Positions 1 to 7,410 of a stretch of 13,879 bases of DNA are shown here, piece by piece. Location: positions 874-14,752 of the forward strand of contig DLRW01000085.1 in assembly GCA_002501205.1 (NCBI GenBank). The letters run 5' to 3'. Origin of the DNA: Flavobacteriales bacterium UBA7878 (GTDB lineage: Bacteria > Bacteroidota > Bacteroidia > Flavobacteriales > Schleiferiaceae). The first letter of the stretch is position 1; each line of letters opens with the position of its first letter. The notes under the pieces are model-generated. The model did no database searches. It saw nothing but the letters and a program-made list of their open reading frames with translations, and was not told the origin of the DNA. The translations under genes were made by a program, and so were the position numbers.

Positions 1-1738
1 CACGCTCGTCAACGAGGGCGCGAAGTTCGTAATTTTTAAGCAATCCTGAAACTTTCTGGGCATAATCCAAGTATTTATCTGAAATCGGAAGGATTGCTAT
101 TTGGGTGGGCATCAGCCACAAAGGGAAGTTGCCACCGCAGTGTTCCAGCAGTACCGCCACGAAGCGCTCCATGCTCCCAAAGGGGGCACGGTGAATCATA
201 ACCGGACGATGGTTCTCATTATCGGAACCCTTATATTCTAATTCAAAGCGCTCAGGTAAATTGTAATCTACTTGAATGGTTCCTAATTGCCACTGGCGAC
301 CCAGTGCATCTTTTACCATAAAGTCGAGTTTGGGACCATAGAAGGCGGCTTCGCCATATTCTACCACATAGTCCAAATCTTTCTCGATTACCGCCTCTTT
401 AATTGCATTTTCCGCTTTTTCCCAATTGCTATCGCTGCCGATGTACTTGGAGCGATCTTCCTGATCCCGCAAGGAAACCTGAGCAGTATAACTTTGGAAA
501 TCCAGAGTTCTGAAAATGTATAATACCAGATCAATTACCTTCTTGAACTCGTCTTTTAATTGATCGGGAGTACAGAAGATATGGGCATCATCTTGAGTGA
601 AACCACGCACGCGGGTTAAACCGTGCAATTCACCACTTTGCTCATAGCGGTATACGGTACCGAATTCCGCAAAGCGTATGGGTAAATCGCGGTAGGAGCG
701 GGGTTGACTTTTATAAATCTCGCAGTGATGCGGACAGTTCATGGGTTTTAAAAGGTACTCCTCATTCTCTTCCGGAGTATGGATAGGCTGAAAACTGTCT
801 TTACCGTATTTGGCGTAATGCCCGCTGGTTACATACAATTCCTTATTACCAATATGTGGGGTAATAACGGGATCGTAGCCTGCTGCACGCTGCGCCTTTT
901 TAAGAAATTGCTCCAGGCGCTCGCGTAATTCGGCTCCCTTAGGCAACCATAAAGGTAAGCCCTGACCAACCTTTTGCGAAAAGGTGAAGAGTTCTAATTC
1001 TTTACCCAGTTTACGGTGGTCGCGCTTTTTGGCTTCTTCTAGTAATTCCAGGTATTCAGTAAGCATCGAAGCTTTTGGGAAAGAAACACCATAAACCCGA
1101 GTTAATTGGGGATTATGTTCGTTTCCGCGCCAGTAAGCTCCGGCCACATTCATAATTTTTACCGCTTTAATAAAGCCGGTATTGGGAATATGTCCACCTC
1201 TACATAAGTCGGTAAACTCTGCATGATCACAGAAAGTAATGGTGCCATCTTCCAGATTCTCGATCAATTCGGTTTTAAAGGGATTGCCTTCGTACATGGA
1301 AAGTGCATCCGCTTTGGAAACCGCCCGCATCTTAAACTCCGATTTCTGACGGGCATTCTCGAGCATGGTTTTCTCCAATTTGGCAAAGTCACTTTCACCA
1401 AAGTCATGACCATTAAAATCTACATCATAGTAAAAACCATTGTCGATCGCAGGCCCGATGGTAAGCTTAATGCCTGGATATAATTGTTCCAGACTTTGAG
1501 CTAAAAGGTGGGCAGAAGAGTGCCAAAAGGCCTTTTTTCCTTCCGGATTATCCCAGGTATAAAGAACCAGGTCACCACTGCCGGGAAGGGGATCATTAGC
1601 CTCTACCGTCGTGCCATTAAAGCTAGCTGAAAGTACATTGCGCGCCAGTCCGTGACTGATGCTTTTTGCTACGTCCATGGCTGAGCTCCCTTCCGGATAC
1701 TCCTTCTTGCTGCCGTCTGGTAAAGTAATTTCTATCAT
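1..1738 (-). CDS. thrS: Threonyl-tRNA synthetase, C-terminus cut by window edge
   Basis: Cytoplasmic class II aminoacyl-tRNA synthetase that charges tRNA-Thr and hydrolyses mischarged Ser-tRNA-Thr. About 579 residues are visible; the usual length is about 640, so only the end of the anticodon-binding domain is missing past position 1. An N-terminal TGS domain (about 1-61, MIEITLPDGS) is followed by the N2 editing domain with HSSAH (H73, H77) and CRGGH (C179, H183). The catalytic core shows MNCPHH, RYEQSGELHGLTRVRGF and FTQDDAH. Predicted zinc ligands are C335, H386 and H516, and motif 3 is GSMERF (R525). The anticodon domain begins near the LWLMPTQIAIL stretch. The ATG at 1738 starts exactly at the conserved TGS beta strand and is preceded by the purine-rich AAAGAAGGG three bases upstream. 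It lies 56 nt downstream of the DUF1801 gene on the same strand. Identification is by motif and is very secure. Confidence 0.98.
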   Translation of the reverse strand, partial: MIEITLPDGSKKEYPEGSSAMDVAKSISHGLARNVLSASFNGTTVEANDPLPGSGDLVLYTWDNPEGKKAFWHSSAHLLAQSLEQLYPGIKLTIGPAIDNGFYYDVDFNGHDFGESDFAKLEKTMLENARQKSEFKMRAVSKADALSMYEGNPFKTELIENLEDGTITFCDHAEFTDLCRGGHIPNTGFIKAVKIMNVAGAYWRGNEHNPQLTRVYGVSFPKASMLTEYLELLEEAKKRDHRKLGKELELFTFSQKVGQGLPLWLPKGAELRERLEQFLKKAQRAAGYDPVITPHIGNKELYVTSGHYAKYGKDSFQPIHTPEENEEYLLKPMNCPHHCEIYKSQPRSYRDLPIRFAEFGTVYRYEQSGELHGLTRVRGFTQDDAHIFCTPDQLKDEFKKVIDLVLYIFRTLDFQSYTAQVSLRDQEDRSKYIGSDSNWEKAENAIKEAVIEKDLDYVVEYGEAAFYGPKLDFMVKDALGRQWQLGTIQVDYNLPERFELEYKGSDNENHRPVMIHRAPFGSMERFVAVLLEHCGGNFPLWLMPTQIAILPISDKYLDYAQKVSGLLKNYELRALVDER

Positions 1739-1760
1739 GATCCCTTCTTTTTTGGGCTGG

Positions 1761-1768
1761 CAAAGATA
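1761..1768 (-). promoter_or_regulatory. Candidate -7 promoter element for thrS
   Basis: Read on the minus strand this is TATCTTTG, a perfect match to the Bacteroidota sigma-A -7 consensus TAnnTTTG. It lies in the 56-nt gap between the DUF1801 gene and thrS, which would give a short leader of roughly 15-20 nt. I found no TTG/TTTG -33 element at the expected 17-23 nt spacing, so support rests on one box in the right place. The leader is far too short for a T-box type riboswitch. Confidence 0.4.
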
Positions 1769-1794
1769 GTAAGCTAGGCTTAGAGATTATGGCT

Positions 1795-2223
1795 TTAAGC
1801 GCCTTCCGGGTACTTTTCTTGCATGTATTGGAAACTTCCGGCAATTAATTCCTTTAAAACCTCCATATCTACATCCTCCAGTTTATTGATATAGAGGCAG
1901 GATTTTCCGGTTTTATATTTTCCTAATCGACTTAGAATCTCACCATAATGGCTAAAACCACTCATGATATAGAGGGAGAATTTACCCTTGCGGGGCGAAA
2001 AGCCTCCACGCATCCAGGTGCCGCTTTGCCCGCTGCTGTAAACATAATCGTAATGTCCATAGCCAATAATACTGCCACCCCACATTCGTGCCTCGGAGCC
2101 ACTGATACTTTTAAAGAGCTCTAAGAGTGTATAGGATTGTTCTTTTTGTTTTTCATTTTCCAGTGAATTGATAAAATCTTCTACAGGAAGGTCATTTTCT
2201 TTTGTTTTGAGTTCTCTGGCCAT
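1795..2223 (-). CDS. DUF1801 / YdhG-like domain protein
   Basis: Small soluble protein of 142 residues with no signal peptide or membrane segment. It resembles the DUF1801 (YdhG-like) fold: an N-terminal helical stretch (VEDFINSLENEKQKEQSYTL), the family signature MWGGSIIGYGHYDY at about 47-60, a central beta region (GKFSLYIMSGFSHY, then LGKYKTGKSCLYINKLEDV), and a closing helix ending near the C-terminus. Biochemical function is unknown for the family, although relatives are related to frataxin-like or iron-chaperone folds. The ATG at 2223 gives a full-length domain. The gene is divergent from menI across a 70-bp spacer and lies upstream of thrS on the same strand, possibly co-transcribed with it. 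Family assignment comes from recalled sequence pattern and is good; no role can be assigned. Confidence 0.85.
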   Translation of the reverse strand: MARELKTKENDLPVEDFINSLENEKQKEQSYTLLELFKSISGSEARMWGGSIIGYGHYDYVYSSGQSGTWMRGGFSPRKGKFSLYIMSGFSHYGEILSRLGKYKTGKSCLYINKLEDVDMEVLKELIAGSFQYMQEKYPEGA

Positions 2224-2244
2224 AGCGGATGTTTATGCTTAAAG

Positions 2245-2280
2245 ACGGTGAATTTATGGGATTGACCGTAAATTCGCTGT
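2245..2280 (+). promoter_or_regulatory. Leader hairpin / imperfect inverted repeat upstream of menI
   Basis: Positions 2245-2259 pair with 2266-2280 around a 6-nt loop (GATTGA), giving a 15-position stem. Twelve positions are Watson-Crick and three (47/78, 49/76, 57/68, each plus 2200) are G-T, which are G-U pairs in plus-strand RNA but A-C mismatches in minus-strand RNA. The stem ends 13 nt before the menI ATG. No U-tract follows, so it is not an intrinsic terminator. It could be a DNA operator controlling the divergent genes or an RNA structure in the menI leader. No perfect TAnnTTTG box is seen in the same 70-bp spacer on either strand. Confidence 0.5.
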
Positions 2281-2293
2281 AGAAAAATGCAGG

Positions 2294-2725
2294 ATGAATA
2301 AAGAGGAAGTTCTGGCCTTGTTTGCCAAGGGCAATCATAATACTTTAATGGAGACCTTGAATATTGAGTATACCGATGTTTCCATAGATCCCCCCATGTT
2401 AAAAGCAACTATGCCGGTTAATAGTCGGGTACATCAACCCATGGGTTTATTACATGGTGGAGCCATCGCGGCTTTAGCCGAAAGTTTGGGAAGTGCCGCC
2501 AGTTATATATTAATTGATCCCCAGAAGGAGGCGGTTGTAGGAATCGAATTAAGCTGTAATCATTTACGATCCATTCGAGAGGGTAATGTTTATGGAACGG
2601 CCCGAATTTTACATCAAGGAAAAAGCACTCACCTGTGGGAAATTGAGGTTCGCGATGTCGAAGATCGTTTGATTTCGCATTGTAAATTGACCAATATGGT
2701 ATTACAGCAGTCCAAGCGGAAATAG
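2294..2725 (+). CDS. menI: Hotdog-fold thioesterase, probable 1,4-dihydroxy-2-naphthoyl-CoA hydrolase
   Basis: PaaI/YdiI-type hotdog thioesterase of 143 residues, predicted to cleave DHNA-CoA to 1,4-dihydroxy-2-naphthoate just before MenA acts. The active-site block VHQPMGLLHGGAIAALAESL carries Q48, H54 and E63, the same residues at the same numbers as the known catalytic residues of E. coli YdiI. Later family features are VVGIELSCNHLRSIREG and the terminal beta strands. The ATG at 2294 is preceded by GCAGG and gives a length normal for the family. The stop is 2 nt before the menF start. PaaI-like thioesterases have broad substrates, so the DHNA-CoA role rests partly on its position at the head of a menaquinone cluster. 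Regulation may involve the hairpin immediately upstream. Confidence 0.88.
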   Translation: MNKEEVLALFAKGNHNTLMETLNIEYTDVSIDPPMLKATMPVNSRVHQPMGLLHGGAIAALAESLGSAASYILIDPQKEAVVGIELSCNHLRSIREGNVYGTARILHQGKSTHLWEIEVRDVEDRLISHCKLTNMVLQQSKRK

Positions 2726-2727
2726 GA

Positions 2728-3705
2728 ATGGCAGAATCCAAGCTATTTTTAGCCTATCGGGCACCTGGAGAAAAGCTTCAGTTCTATCGAGAAAACCAAA
2801 ATTCGCCAGAGCTTTTTCATTTCGTGAATTTTAGAGGGGATCAAAAATTGCAAATTGCCCTGGAAGCTTGCGCGCCCTATGAATTTCAAAATTGGCATTT
2901 CCATCCCCATCAGGAAGCACCTGATAAAGAAGCACAACTCGCTTTATTGAATAAAACAATTCTGGCCTTGCAAAATGGGGAAGGGGCCAAAGTGGTGATT
3001 TCCAGATTGTTCTCCGCCCAAACGGAATGGAGTCCATTGCAGGTTTTGGAGCAAATGGATGCACTGTATCCTCAGGCGGCCGTGTATCTGTTTTCACATC
3101 CGGCAGCAGGAACCTGGCTGGGAGCCAGCCCAGAGAATCTTTTAAGTTTGAATGAAGGGAATCTTGAAATAGCCAGTTTGGCGGGAACCCGTAAATGGGA
3201 AGACCGAGATACATTCACCGCCAAAGAGCGGGAAGAACAGGCGATTGTAAGTCGAAGTATTATCGCTCTGCTAAAATCTCAAGCCAATATTGAAGCCATA
3301 AAAGGCGGGGAAACCGAAATTAAAAGGGCGGGAAATTTAGCCCATCTCTACAATGCCATTCAGGCCAAAGCTGGAATTTCCTTTGAGGCAGAAAGCTTTG
3401 TGAAAGAATTACACCCTACTCCGGCAGTAGGGGGGAGTCCTAAAGCCTGGGCGATGGATTTTATCTTGAAAAATGAACTTTACGATCGGCGCTTCTACAC
3501 CGGATATTTCGGTTGGAGCCATTTAGAGCGGTCATCTGCGCAATTTTGGGTAAACTTGCGATGTGCAGAATACAGCAGCCTGCAAAACTTAAATCTTTAT
3601 GTAGGAGGTGGCATTACCGCACAAAGCCTGGCCATGGACGAATGGAAGGAAACGGAAGCCAAGGCCCAAACCATCCTCAAAGCGCTTGAAAAGCAAAATG
3701 TCTAA
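2728..3705 (+). CDS. menF: Isochorismate synthase
   Basis: Chorismate-utilising enzyme (325 residues) that isomerises chorismate to isochorismate, the first menaquinone step. The family core is clear: AKVVISR with probable general-base K88, WLGASPENLL (E136), SLAGTRKW (about 150-157), KEREEQAIVSRSI (about 166-178), LHPTPAVGGSP (about 229-238), GYFGW, NLRCAEY and YVGGGITAQS, followed by EWKETEAKAQTI with the C-terminal Mg2+-binding acidic residues. It is shorter at the N-terminus than the roughly 430-residue E. coli enzyme, which is usual in Bacteroidota. An EntC-like salicylate or siderophore role is possible in principle, but the adjacent menD makes MenF the better call. Its last 8 nt overlap the menD start. 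Confidence 0.95.
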   Translation: MAESKLFLAYRAPGEKLQFYRENQNSPELFHFVNFRGDQKLQIALEACAPYEFQNWHFHPHQEAPDKEAQLALLNKTILALQNGEGAKVVISRLFSAQTEWSPLQVLEQMDALYPQAAVYLFSHPAAGTWLGASPENLLSLNEGNLEIASLAGTRKWEDRDTFTAKEREEQAIVSRSIIALLKSQANIEAIKGGETEIKRAGNLAHLYNAIQAKAGISFEAESFVKELHPTPAVGGSPKAWAMDFILKNELYDRRFYTGYFGWSHLERSSAQFWVNLRCAEYSSLQNLNLYVGGGITAQSLAMDEWKETEAKAQTILKALEKQNV

Positions 3706-5374
3706 AACATCATCCTTATATAATGCCCGCTTGTTGGCCCATGTTTTAAAAGCTCACGAATGTGAGAATTTAGTGGTAGCACCGGGTAGTCGCAATGCTC
3801 CCTTAATCTATGCCTGCATGGCTGAGGGCTTCGAAACATATTCCATTCCTGATGAAAGAGCCGCGGCTTTTACGGCATTGGGTATGGCCCTTGAAAAAGG
3901 TAAACCTGCCGCCGTGATTTGCACCAGTGGATCTGCCGCCGCTAATTTTTTACCTGCCGTTACCGAGGCCTATTATCAAAAAGTCCCTCTGGTGGTAATT
4001 ACTGCTGATCGTCCCCGGGAATGGATCGGTCAAGGTGCCGGGCAAACCATTATGCAAGAGGGTATATATGGCAAGCATATTTTAGGAGAAGCAAACTTGA
4101 TTCGTGAACCCCAAGACGATCTGGCTCGGCAGTATAATTTGCGCATCAGCCAGGAGGCTTTACTTAATTTACACAAAGGGCCAGTACATATTAATGTACC
4201 ATTTGATGAGCCCCTATACGATGAATTTGAGGGACCCGAAGAGCAATTTCGGATTATTCGTCGCCCGGCTACCGAACGTCATTTGAACGAGGCCGACCTA
4301 AGTGAATTAGTCCAAAGCTTTGAGCAGGCTAAGCGCCCAATGATCTTGGTAGGGCAGATGAGTCCGGATCCGGCATTGGAACAAGCCCTGGCTTCACTGT
4401 TGGAAAAAAGGCCTTTTTTGCTCCTGAGTGAAACGCTTTCCAATCTAAATCATATTCCGGGGGTACACAGTATTGATCGGATGGTTAATACGCTTGGTGA
4501 GGAAGAGGCGGCCCTATTGCAGCCCGATTTACTGATCAGCCTGGGTGGAGAAATTGTAAGTAAAATGGTGAAAGCCTATTTGCGAAAATCAGGAGATTTT
4601 CCGCATTGGCATTTTACCGAAGATGAGATTTTTAAAGATACCTTTCATAAGCTCACCCTTAATTTAGATTGTAAGGCCAGTTGGTTTTTTCAGCAATTGA
4701 GTGAACGTGTACGAGCCAAAGCTAATACTTGGGTGCAAAAGGTTTGGGCACTGGAAGAATCCAGAGCTCAGTTGCATAAAGACTACCTTGAAAACTGTGA
4801 ATACAGTGATTTAAAGGTCTATGCCGAATTACTGCAACATTTACCTCAATCTACCGTACTGCACAGTGCCAATAGTGCCGGTATTCGCTATGCTCAATTA
4901 TTCGATCATCGGGATGATGTACGCCATTATGCCAATCGAGGCACCAGTGGTATTGATGGCAGTACTTCTACCGCCATTGGTCATGCTTTAAATACGCAGG
5001 ACCCCGTGGTATTGATTAGCGGTGATGTAGCTTTTCAATACGATAATGCCGCTTTTTGGAATGACCGTTTACCTCAAAACCTTAAGGTGATTGTCATTAA
5101 TAATGAAGGTGGAAATATCTTCCGCATTATTAAGGGCCCTGATAAAATTGAGGACTTTGAGCGTTTTCAGGAAACGCAACACCAATTAAACTTGTCGGCA
5201 GTAGCCAAAATGTATGGCATAAGCTATCAAGAAATTAGCAGAGAAGAAGATTTGGCCAAAGGCATAGAAAGCTTCTTTGCTTTGGATGGATTAGCCATTT
5301 TGGAAATTAAAACCCCCAGGGTGGAAAGTCCAGATGTATTAAAAAACTATTTTCAGTTTCTAAAATCGAACTAG
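3698..5374 (+). CDS. menD: SEPHCHC synthase (2-succinyl-5-enolpyruvyl-6-hydroxy-3-cyclohexene-1-carboxylate synthase)
   Basis: Thiamine-diphosphate enzyme (558 residues) that joins 2-oxoglutarate, with loss of CO2, to isochorismate. The N-terminal Pyr domain has APGSRNAPL (29-37), the cofactor-activating glutamate E53 in PDERAAAF, CTSGSAAANF, TADRPRE (about 103-108) and GAGQTI. A middle domain follows. The C-terminal PP domain has RGTSGIDGSTS (414-424) and the Mg/ThDP motif running from SGDVAFQYDN (D443) to INNEGGNIF (N468, N469). I chose the ATG at 3698, not an in-frame ATG at 3608. The extra 30 residues would be a basic stretch lying wholly inside menF, whereas MSKTSSLYNARLL begins where the family does. 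The start overlaps the menF stop by 8 nt (ATGTCTAA), suggesting coupled translation. Confidence 0.97.
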   Translation: MSKTSSLYNARLLAHVLKAHECENLVVAPGSRNAPLIYACMAEGFETYSIPDERAAAFTALGMALEKGKPAAVICTSGSAAANFLPAVTEAYYQKVPLVVITADRPREWIGQGAGQTIMQEGIYGKHILGEANLIREPQDDLARQYNLRISQEALLNLHKGPVHINVPFDEPLYDEFEGPEEQFRIIRRPATERHLNEADLSELVQSFEQAKRPMILVGQMSPDPALEQALASLLEKRPFLLLSETLSNLNHIPGVHSIDRMVNTLGEEEAALLQPDLLISLGGEIVSKMVKAYLRKSGDFPHWHFTEDEIFKDTFHKLTLNLDCKASWFFQQLSERVRAKANTWVQKVWALEESRAQLHKDYLENCEYSDLKVYAELLQHLPQSTVLHSANSAGIRYAQLFDHRDDVRHYANRGTSGIDGSTSTAIGHALNTQDPVVLISGDVAFQYDNAAFWNDRLPQNLKVIVINNEGGNIFRIIKGPDKIEDFERFQETQHQLNLSAVAKMYGISYQEISREEDLAKGIESFFALDGLAILEIKTPRVESPDVLKNYFQFLKSN

Positions 5375-5878
5375 ATGCTGCTCGAAAATTTAAATCTTAA
5401 GCTTCACGATATTCCTCGTTTAGAGGATCGAGATTTTAAAGGCCTGGAGAGGGATTACCTTTATTATCGTATCACCGGAAGGGTTCTTTTTTTGCTATTA
5501 ATAAGTGGAGTAGGGGCCAGCATTAGCCTTTTCGGAAAAATGCATTTTGGCTATTGGCTATATCCTGTATTGGGAATATTGTTTCTGGTATTGGTATTGG
5601 AAAGTGTGGGCTTTAAATACCGAGGTTATTCCATACGCAGCATGGATGTGTCTTTTCGTCGCGGCTGGATTGTACATCGAATGACCACGGTTCCCTTAAA
5701 TCGGGTGCAGCATTGCGAGTTTAGTCAGGGCCTTTTAGGGCGCCTTTTTGATCTGGCTACCGTTAGAGTTTTTACTGCAGGTGGGACTTCCAGTGATTTG
5801 GATATTAGAGGTTTGCGGAAGGAAGATGCTATTAAAGTGCGCGATTATATTACCAAGCTTAGCGCTGAGTATGAATAA
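5375..5878 (+). CDS. YdbS-like membrane protein with one bacterial PH (bPH2) domain
   Basis: Protein of 167 residues: a short polar N-terminus, two predicted membrane helices (about 35-53 and 58-79), then a cytoplasmic-type bPH2/DUF304 domain (about 82-165). Its core is VPLNRVQHCEFSQG followed by LFDLATVRVFTAGGT. This domain order is that of B. subtilis YdbS. The start ATG directly abuts the menD stop codon, and the stop overlaps the next gene by 8 nt, so it is almost certainly translated from the men transcript. YdbS/YdbT pairs are thought to act together at the membrane; in Bacillus they are linked to tolerance of antimicrobial compounds, but no biochemical activity is established. Nothing in it suggests a catalytic menaquinone enzyme. 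Family call is good; function here is unknown. Confidence 0.85.
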   Translation: MLLENLNLKLHDIPRLEDRDFKGLERDYLYYRITGRVLFLLLISGVGASISLFGKMHFGYWLYPVLGILFLVLVLESVGFKYRGYSIRSMDVSFRRGWIVHRMTTVPLNRVQHCEFSQGLLGRLFDLATVRVFTAGGTSSDLDIRGLRKEDAIKVRDYITKLSAEYE

Positions 5879-7376
5879 TCTCGATTTACACGAACCCAAG
5901 CGACAAGCAACACTTGGGGTAGCCATCATTTTCTTTCAAAACTTAAGGCGCGCCATCAATTTTGTACTGGCCGTAGTAGTGGTTAACCTGGGCCGCGATT
6001 TTTCGGTATTGGGAATGGGCTATCAAGGCTGGGGTGTGATTCTGGCCCTTTTCTTTTTAGTTTACAGTTACCTGCAATACCTCAAGTTCTACTTTTATGT
6101 AAGTGGGGATAATTTCATCATTGAAAAAGGGATCTTAAAGCAAGAGAAGATTACGGTTCCTTTTGCTCGGATTCAGAGCGTAAATACCAAGCAAAATGTG
6201 CTACAAAGGATTTTAAACCTGGTGGGTTTAAAGATTGATACCGCAGGTAGTGTAGCCCAGGAAATTAATATTCCGGCCCTTTCTAAGGAGTATGCCGCAA
6301 GTCTCAGGGAATTCCTCATGCAAAGGCGCTATGACTTAAAAGAGGAAGATGATGCAAGCGAGGAAACAGCAGAAAAGGAGTTGCCACTAAAAGATCGGCA
6401 GCCTTTATTACGCCTTTCCCTTCGTGATTTGATGAGCGTAGGACTTACCCAAAATCACCTTCGATCCGGCTTATTACTCTTTGCCATCGTAAATGGTTAT
6501 ATCTGGCAATTTGAAGATTATTTGATTAAACCTTTTGAACCTTTCTTTAAGGAAACGGCTAATGCCTTAGTTACCAAATGGGTGATCTTATTGCCAATAG
6601 CCTTTTTAGTCTTTTTGGTGATATCGGTAGTATCGTCGTTGATTGTTAGCATTTTGCGTTATTATGATTTCCGCTTTTACCTGGGAAAGGAAGGTTTGGA
6701 TATAGAGTCGGGACTCTTTAGTCGCAATAGCTTTAATGTGCCCTATGAAAAAATTCAGTATTTCTTTTGGGAGTCTAATCCTCTGCGAAAGATTTTAGGC
6801 TATCGCACTTTAAAGGTGAAGCAGGCCGGAACCCAAGGCGTAAACGATCGGAAATTAATAGGCATTCCTGGTTTAAAAGCCAGAGCTTTGCTCAAAATAA
6901 TTCAAACGCATTATCCCAATCGTAAGGGCTCAAAGTACAGTTACTATAGTCCCCATCGCATTTTGTTCATTCAGCGGAGCCTGTTTTTCGGTTTGATACC
7001 CGCTTTGATTCTGGCGGCGATATTCTATCTCGAGCAGGTAGGCATTATCTTTTACGCTCCCTTACCATTATTTGTGCTTTTAGTGGGCTTTTTAAGCTAC
7101 CAATACTGGCGAAGCATAAGTTTAAGAGTAAATGCCAATTATTTGGAAATTCGACGGGGTTATGTTTTTCCCAAACGAATATTAATTCCCAATTACAAGC
7201 TTCAAAATTTAGGATTAAACCAATCTTTAATTCAGAAGTATCGGGGGATCAGCAGTTTTCAGTTTCATACGGCAGCAGGCACATTAAGGATGTCTCATTT
7301 GCCGGTAGAGGCTAGTCGGGAGCTTTATGATTACCTGGCCTATTGCATCGAATCCAATAAGGATAAGTGGATGTGA
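5871..7376 (+). CDS. YdbT-like membrane protein with three bacterial PH (bPH2) domains
   Basis: Protein of 501 residues built from three repeats of membrane helices plus a bPH2 domain. Helices are predicted at about 17-40, 52-72, 197-213, 236-263, 366-387 and 390-410. The repeated PH core appears as VPFARIQSVNTKQ...LKIDTAGS (97-127), VPYEKIQYFFWES...LKVKQAGT (290-321) and IPNYKLQNLGLNQS...FQFHTAAGT (439-471). An acidic linker (about 156-172, KEEDDASEETAEKE) separates units one and two. I chose the ATG at 5871, which overlaps the YdbS-like stop by 8 nt. An upstream in-frame ATG at 5748 would add 41 residues that are only an out-of-frame reading of the preceding gene. It is the standard partner of the YdbS-like protein and is probably in complex with it. 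The link to menaquinone synthesis is positional only. Confidence 0.85.
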   Translation: MNNLDLHEPKRQATLGVAIIFFQNLRRAINFVLAVVVVNLGRDFSVLGMGYQGWGVILALFFLVYSYLQYLKFYFYVSGDNFIIEKGILKQEKITVPFARIQSVNTKQNVLQRILNLVGLKIDTAGSVAQEINIPALSKEYAASLREFLMQRRYDLKEEDDASEETAEKELPLKDRQPLLRLSLRDLMSVGLTQNHLRSGLLLFAIVNGYIWQFEDYLIKPFEPFFKETANALVTKWVILLPIAFLVFLVISVVSSLIVSILRYYDFRFYLGKEGLDIESGLFSRNSFNVPYEKIQYFFWESNPLRKILGYRTLKVKQAGTQGVNDRKLIGIPGLKARALLKIIQTHYPNRKGSKYSYYSPHRILFIQRSLFFGLIPALILAAIFYLEQVGIIFYAPLPLFVLLVGFLSYQYWRSISLRVNANYLEIRRGYVFPKRILIPNYKLQNLGLNQSLIQKYRGISSFQFHTAAGTLRMSHLPVEASRELYDYLAYCIESNKDKWM

Positions 7377-7386
7377 TTCTAAGGTC

Positions 7387-7394
7387 TATATTTG
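7387..7394 (+). promoter_or_regulatory. Candidate internal -7 promoter element before menA
   Basis: TATATTTG matches the Bacteroidota -7 consensus TAnnTTTG perfectly and sits in the 34-nt gap between the YdbT-like gene and menA, the only gap over 2 nt between menI and menC. A start site just downstream would leave a leader of about 10 nt. No convincing -33 TTG is seen at standard spacing, so this is tentative. If real, it would let menA-menC be transcribed independently of the upstream genes. Confidence 0.35.
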
Positions 7395-7410
7395 CGTTTC
7401 AAAATTTAGG

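Noticed and set aside
287..1483. Plus-strand open frames (287-523 and 1223-1483) opposite thrS
   Set aside because: Both lie within well-supported thrS coding sequence and show no family features of their own.
1739..1794. tRNA-sensing leader (T-box) upstream of thrS
   Set aside because: The gap is only 56 nt with no T-box-like structure or terminator, and such leaders are typical of Firmicutes.
1623..1844. Minus-strand open frame spanning the DUF1801-thrS junction
   Set aside because: It is a basic, low-complexity reading in another frame of thrS and the adjacent spacer. thrS itself has strong motifs over this stretch.
2287..2301. Tiny upstream ORF (ATG CAG GAT GAA TAA) overlapping the menI start
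   Set aside because: Four codons with no separate ribosome site; easily explained by chance in an AT-rich leader.
3608..3697. In-frame upstream ATG that would extend MenD by 30 residues
   Set aside because: The extension is a basic, non-family stretch lying entirely within menF. The ATG at 3698 matches the MenD N-terminus and gives a coupled 8-nt overlap.
5748..5870. In-frame upstream ATG that would extend the YdbT-like protein by 41 residues
   Set aside because: This region codes the bPH2 core of the YdbS-like protein in another frame. The ATG at 5871 gives an 8-nt overlap like the menF-menD one.
7327..7410. In-frame upstream ATG that would extend MenA by 28 residues
   Set aside because: It overlaps the end of the YdbT-like gene and adds sequence unlike MenA. 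The ATG at 7411 begins just before the conserved RLRTLPLAF region.
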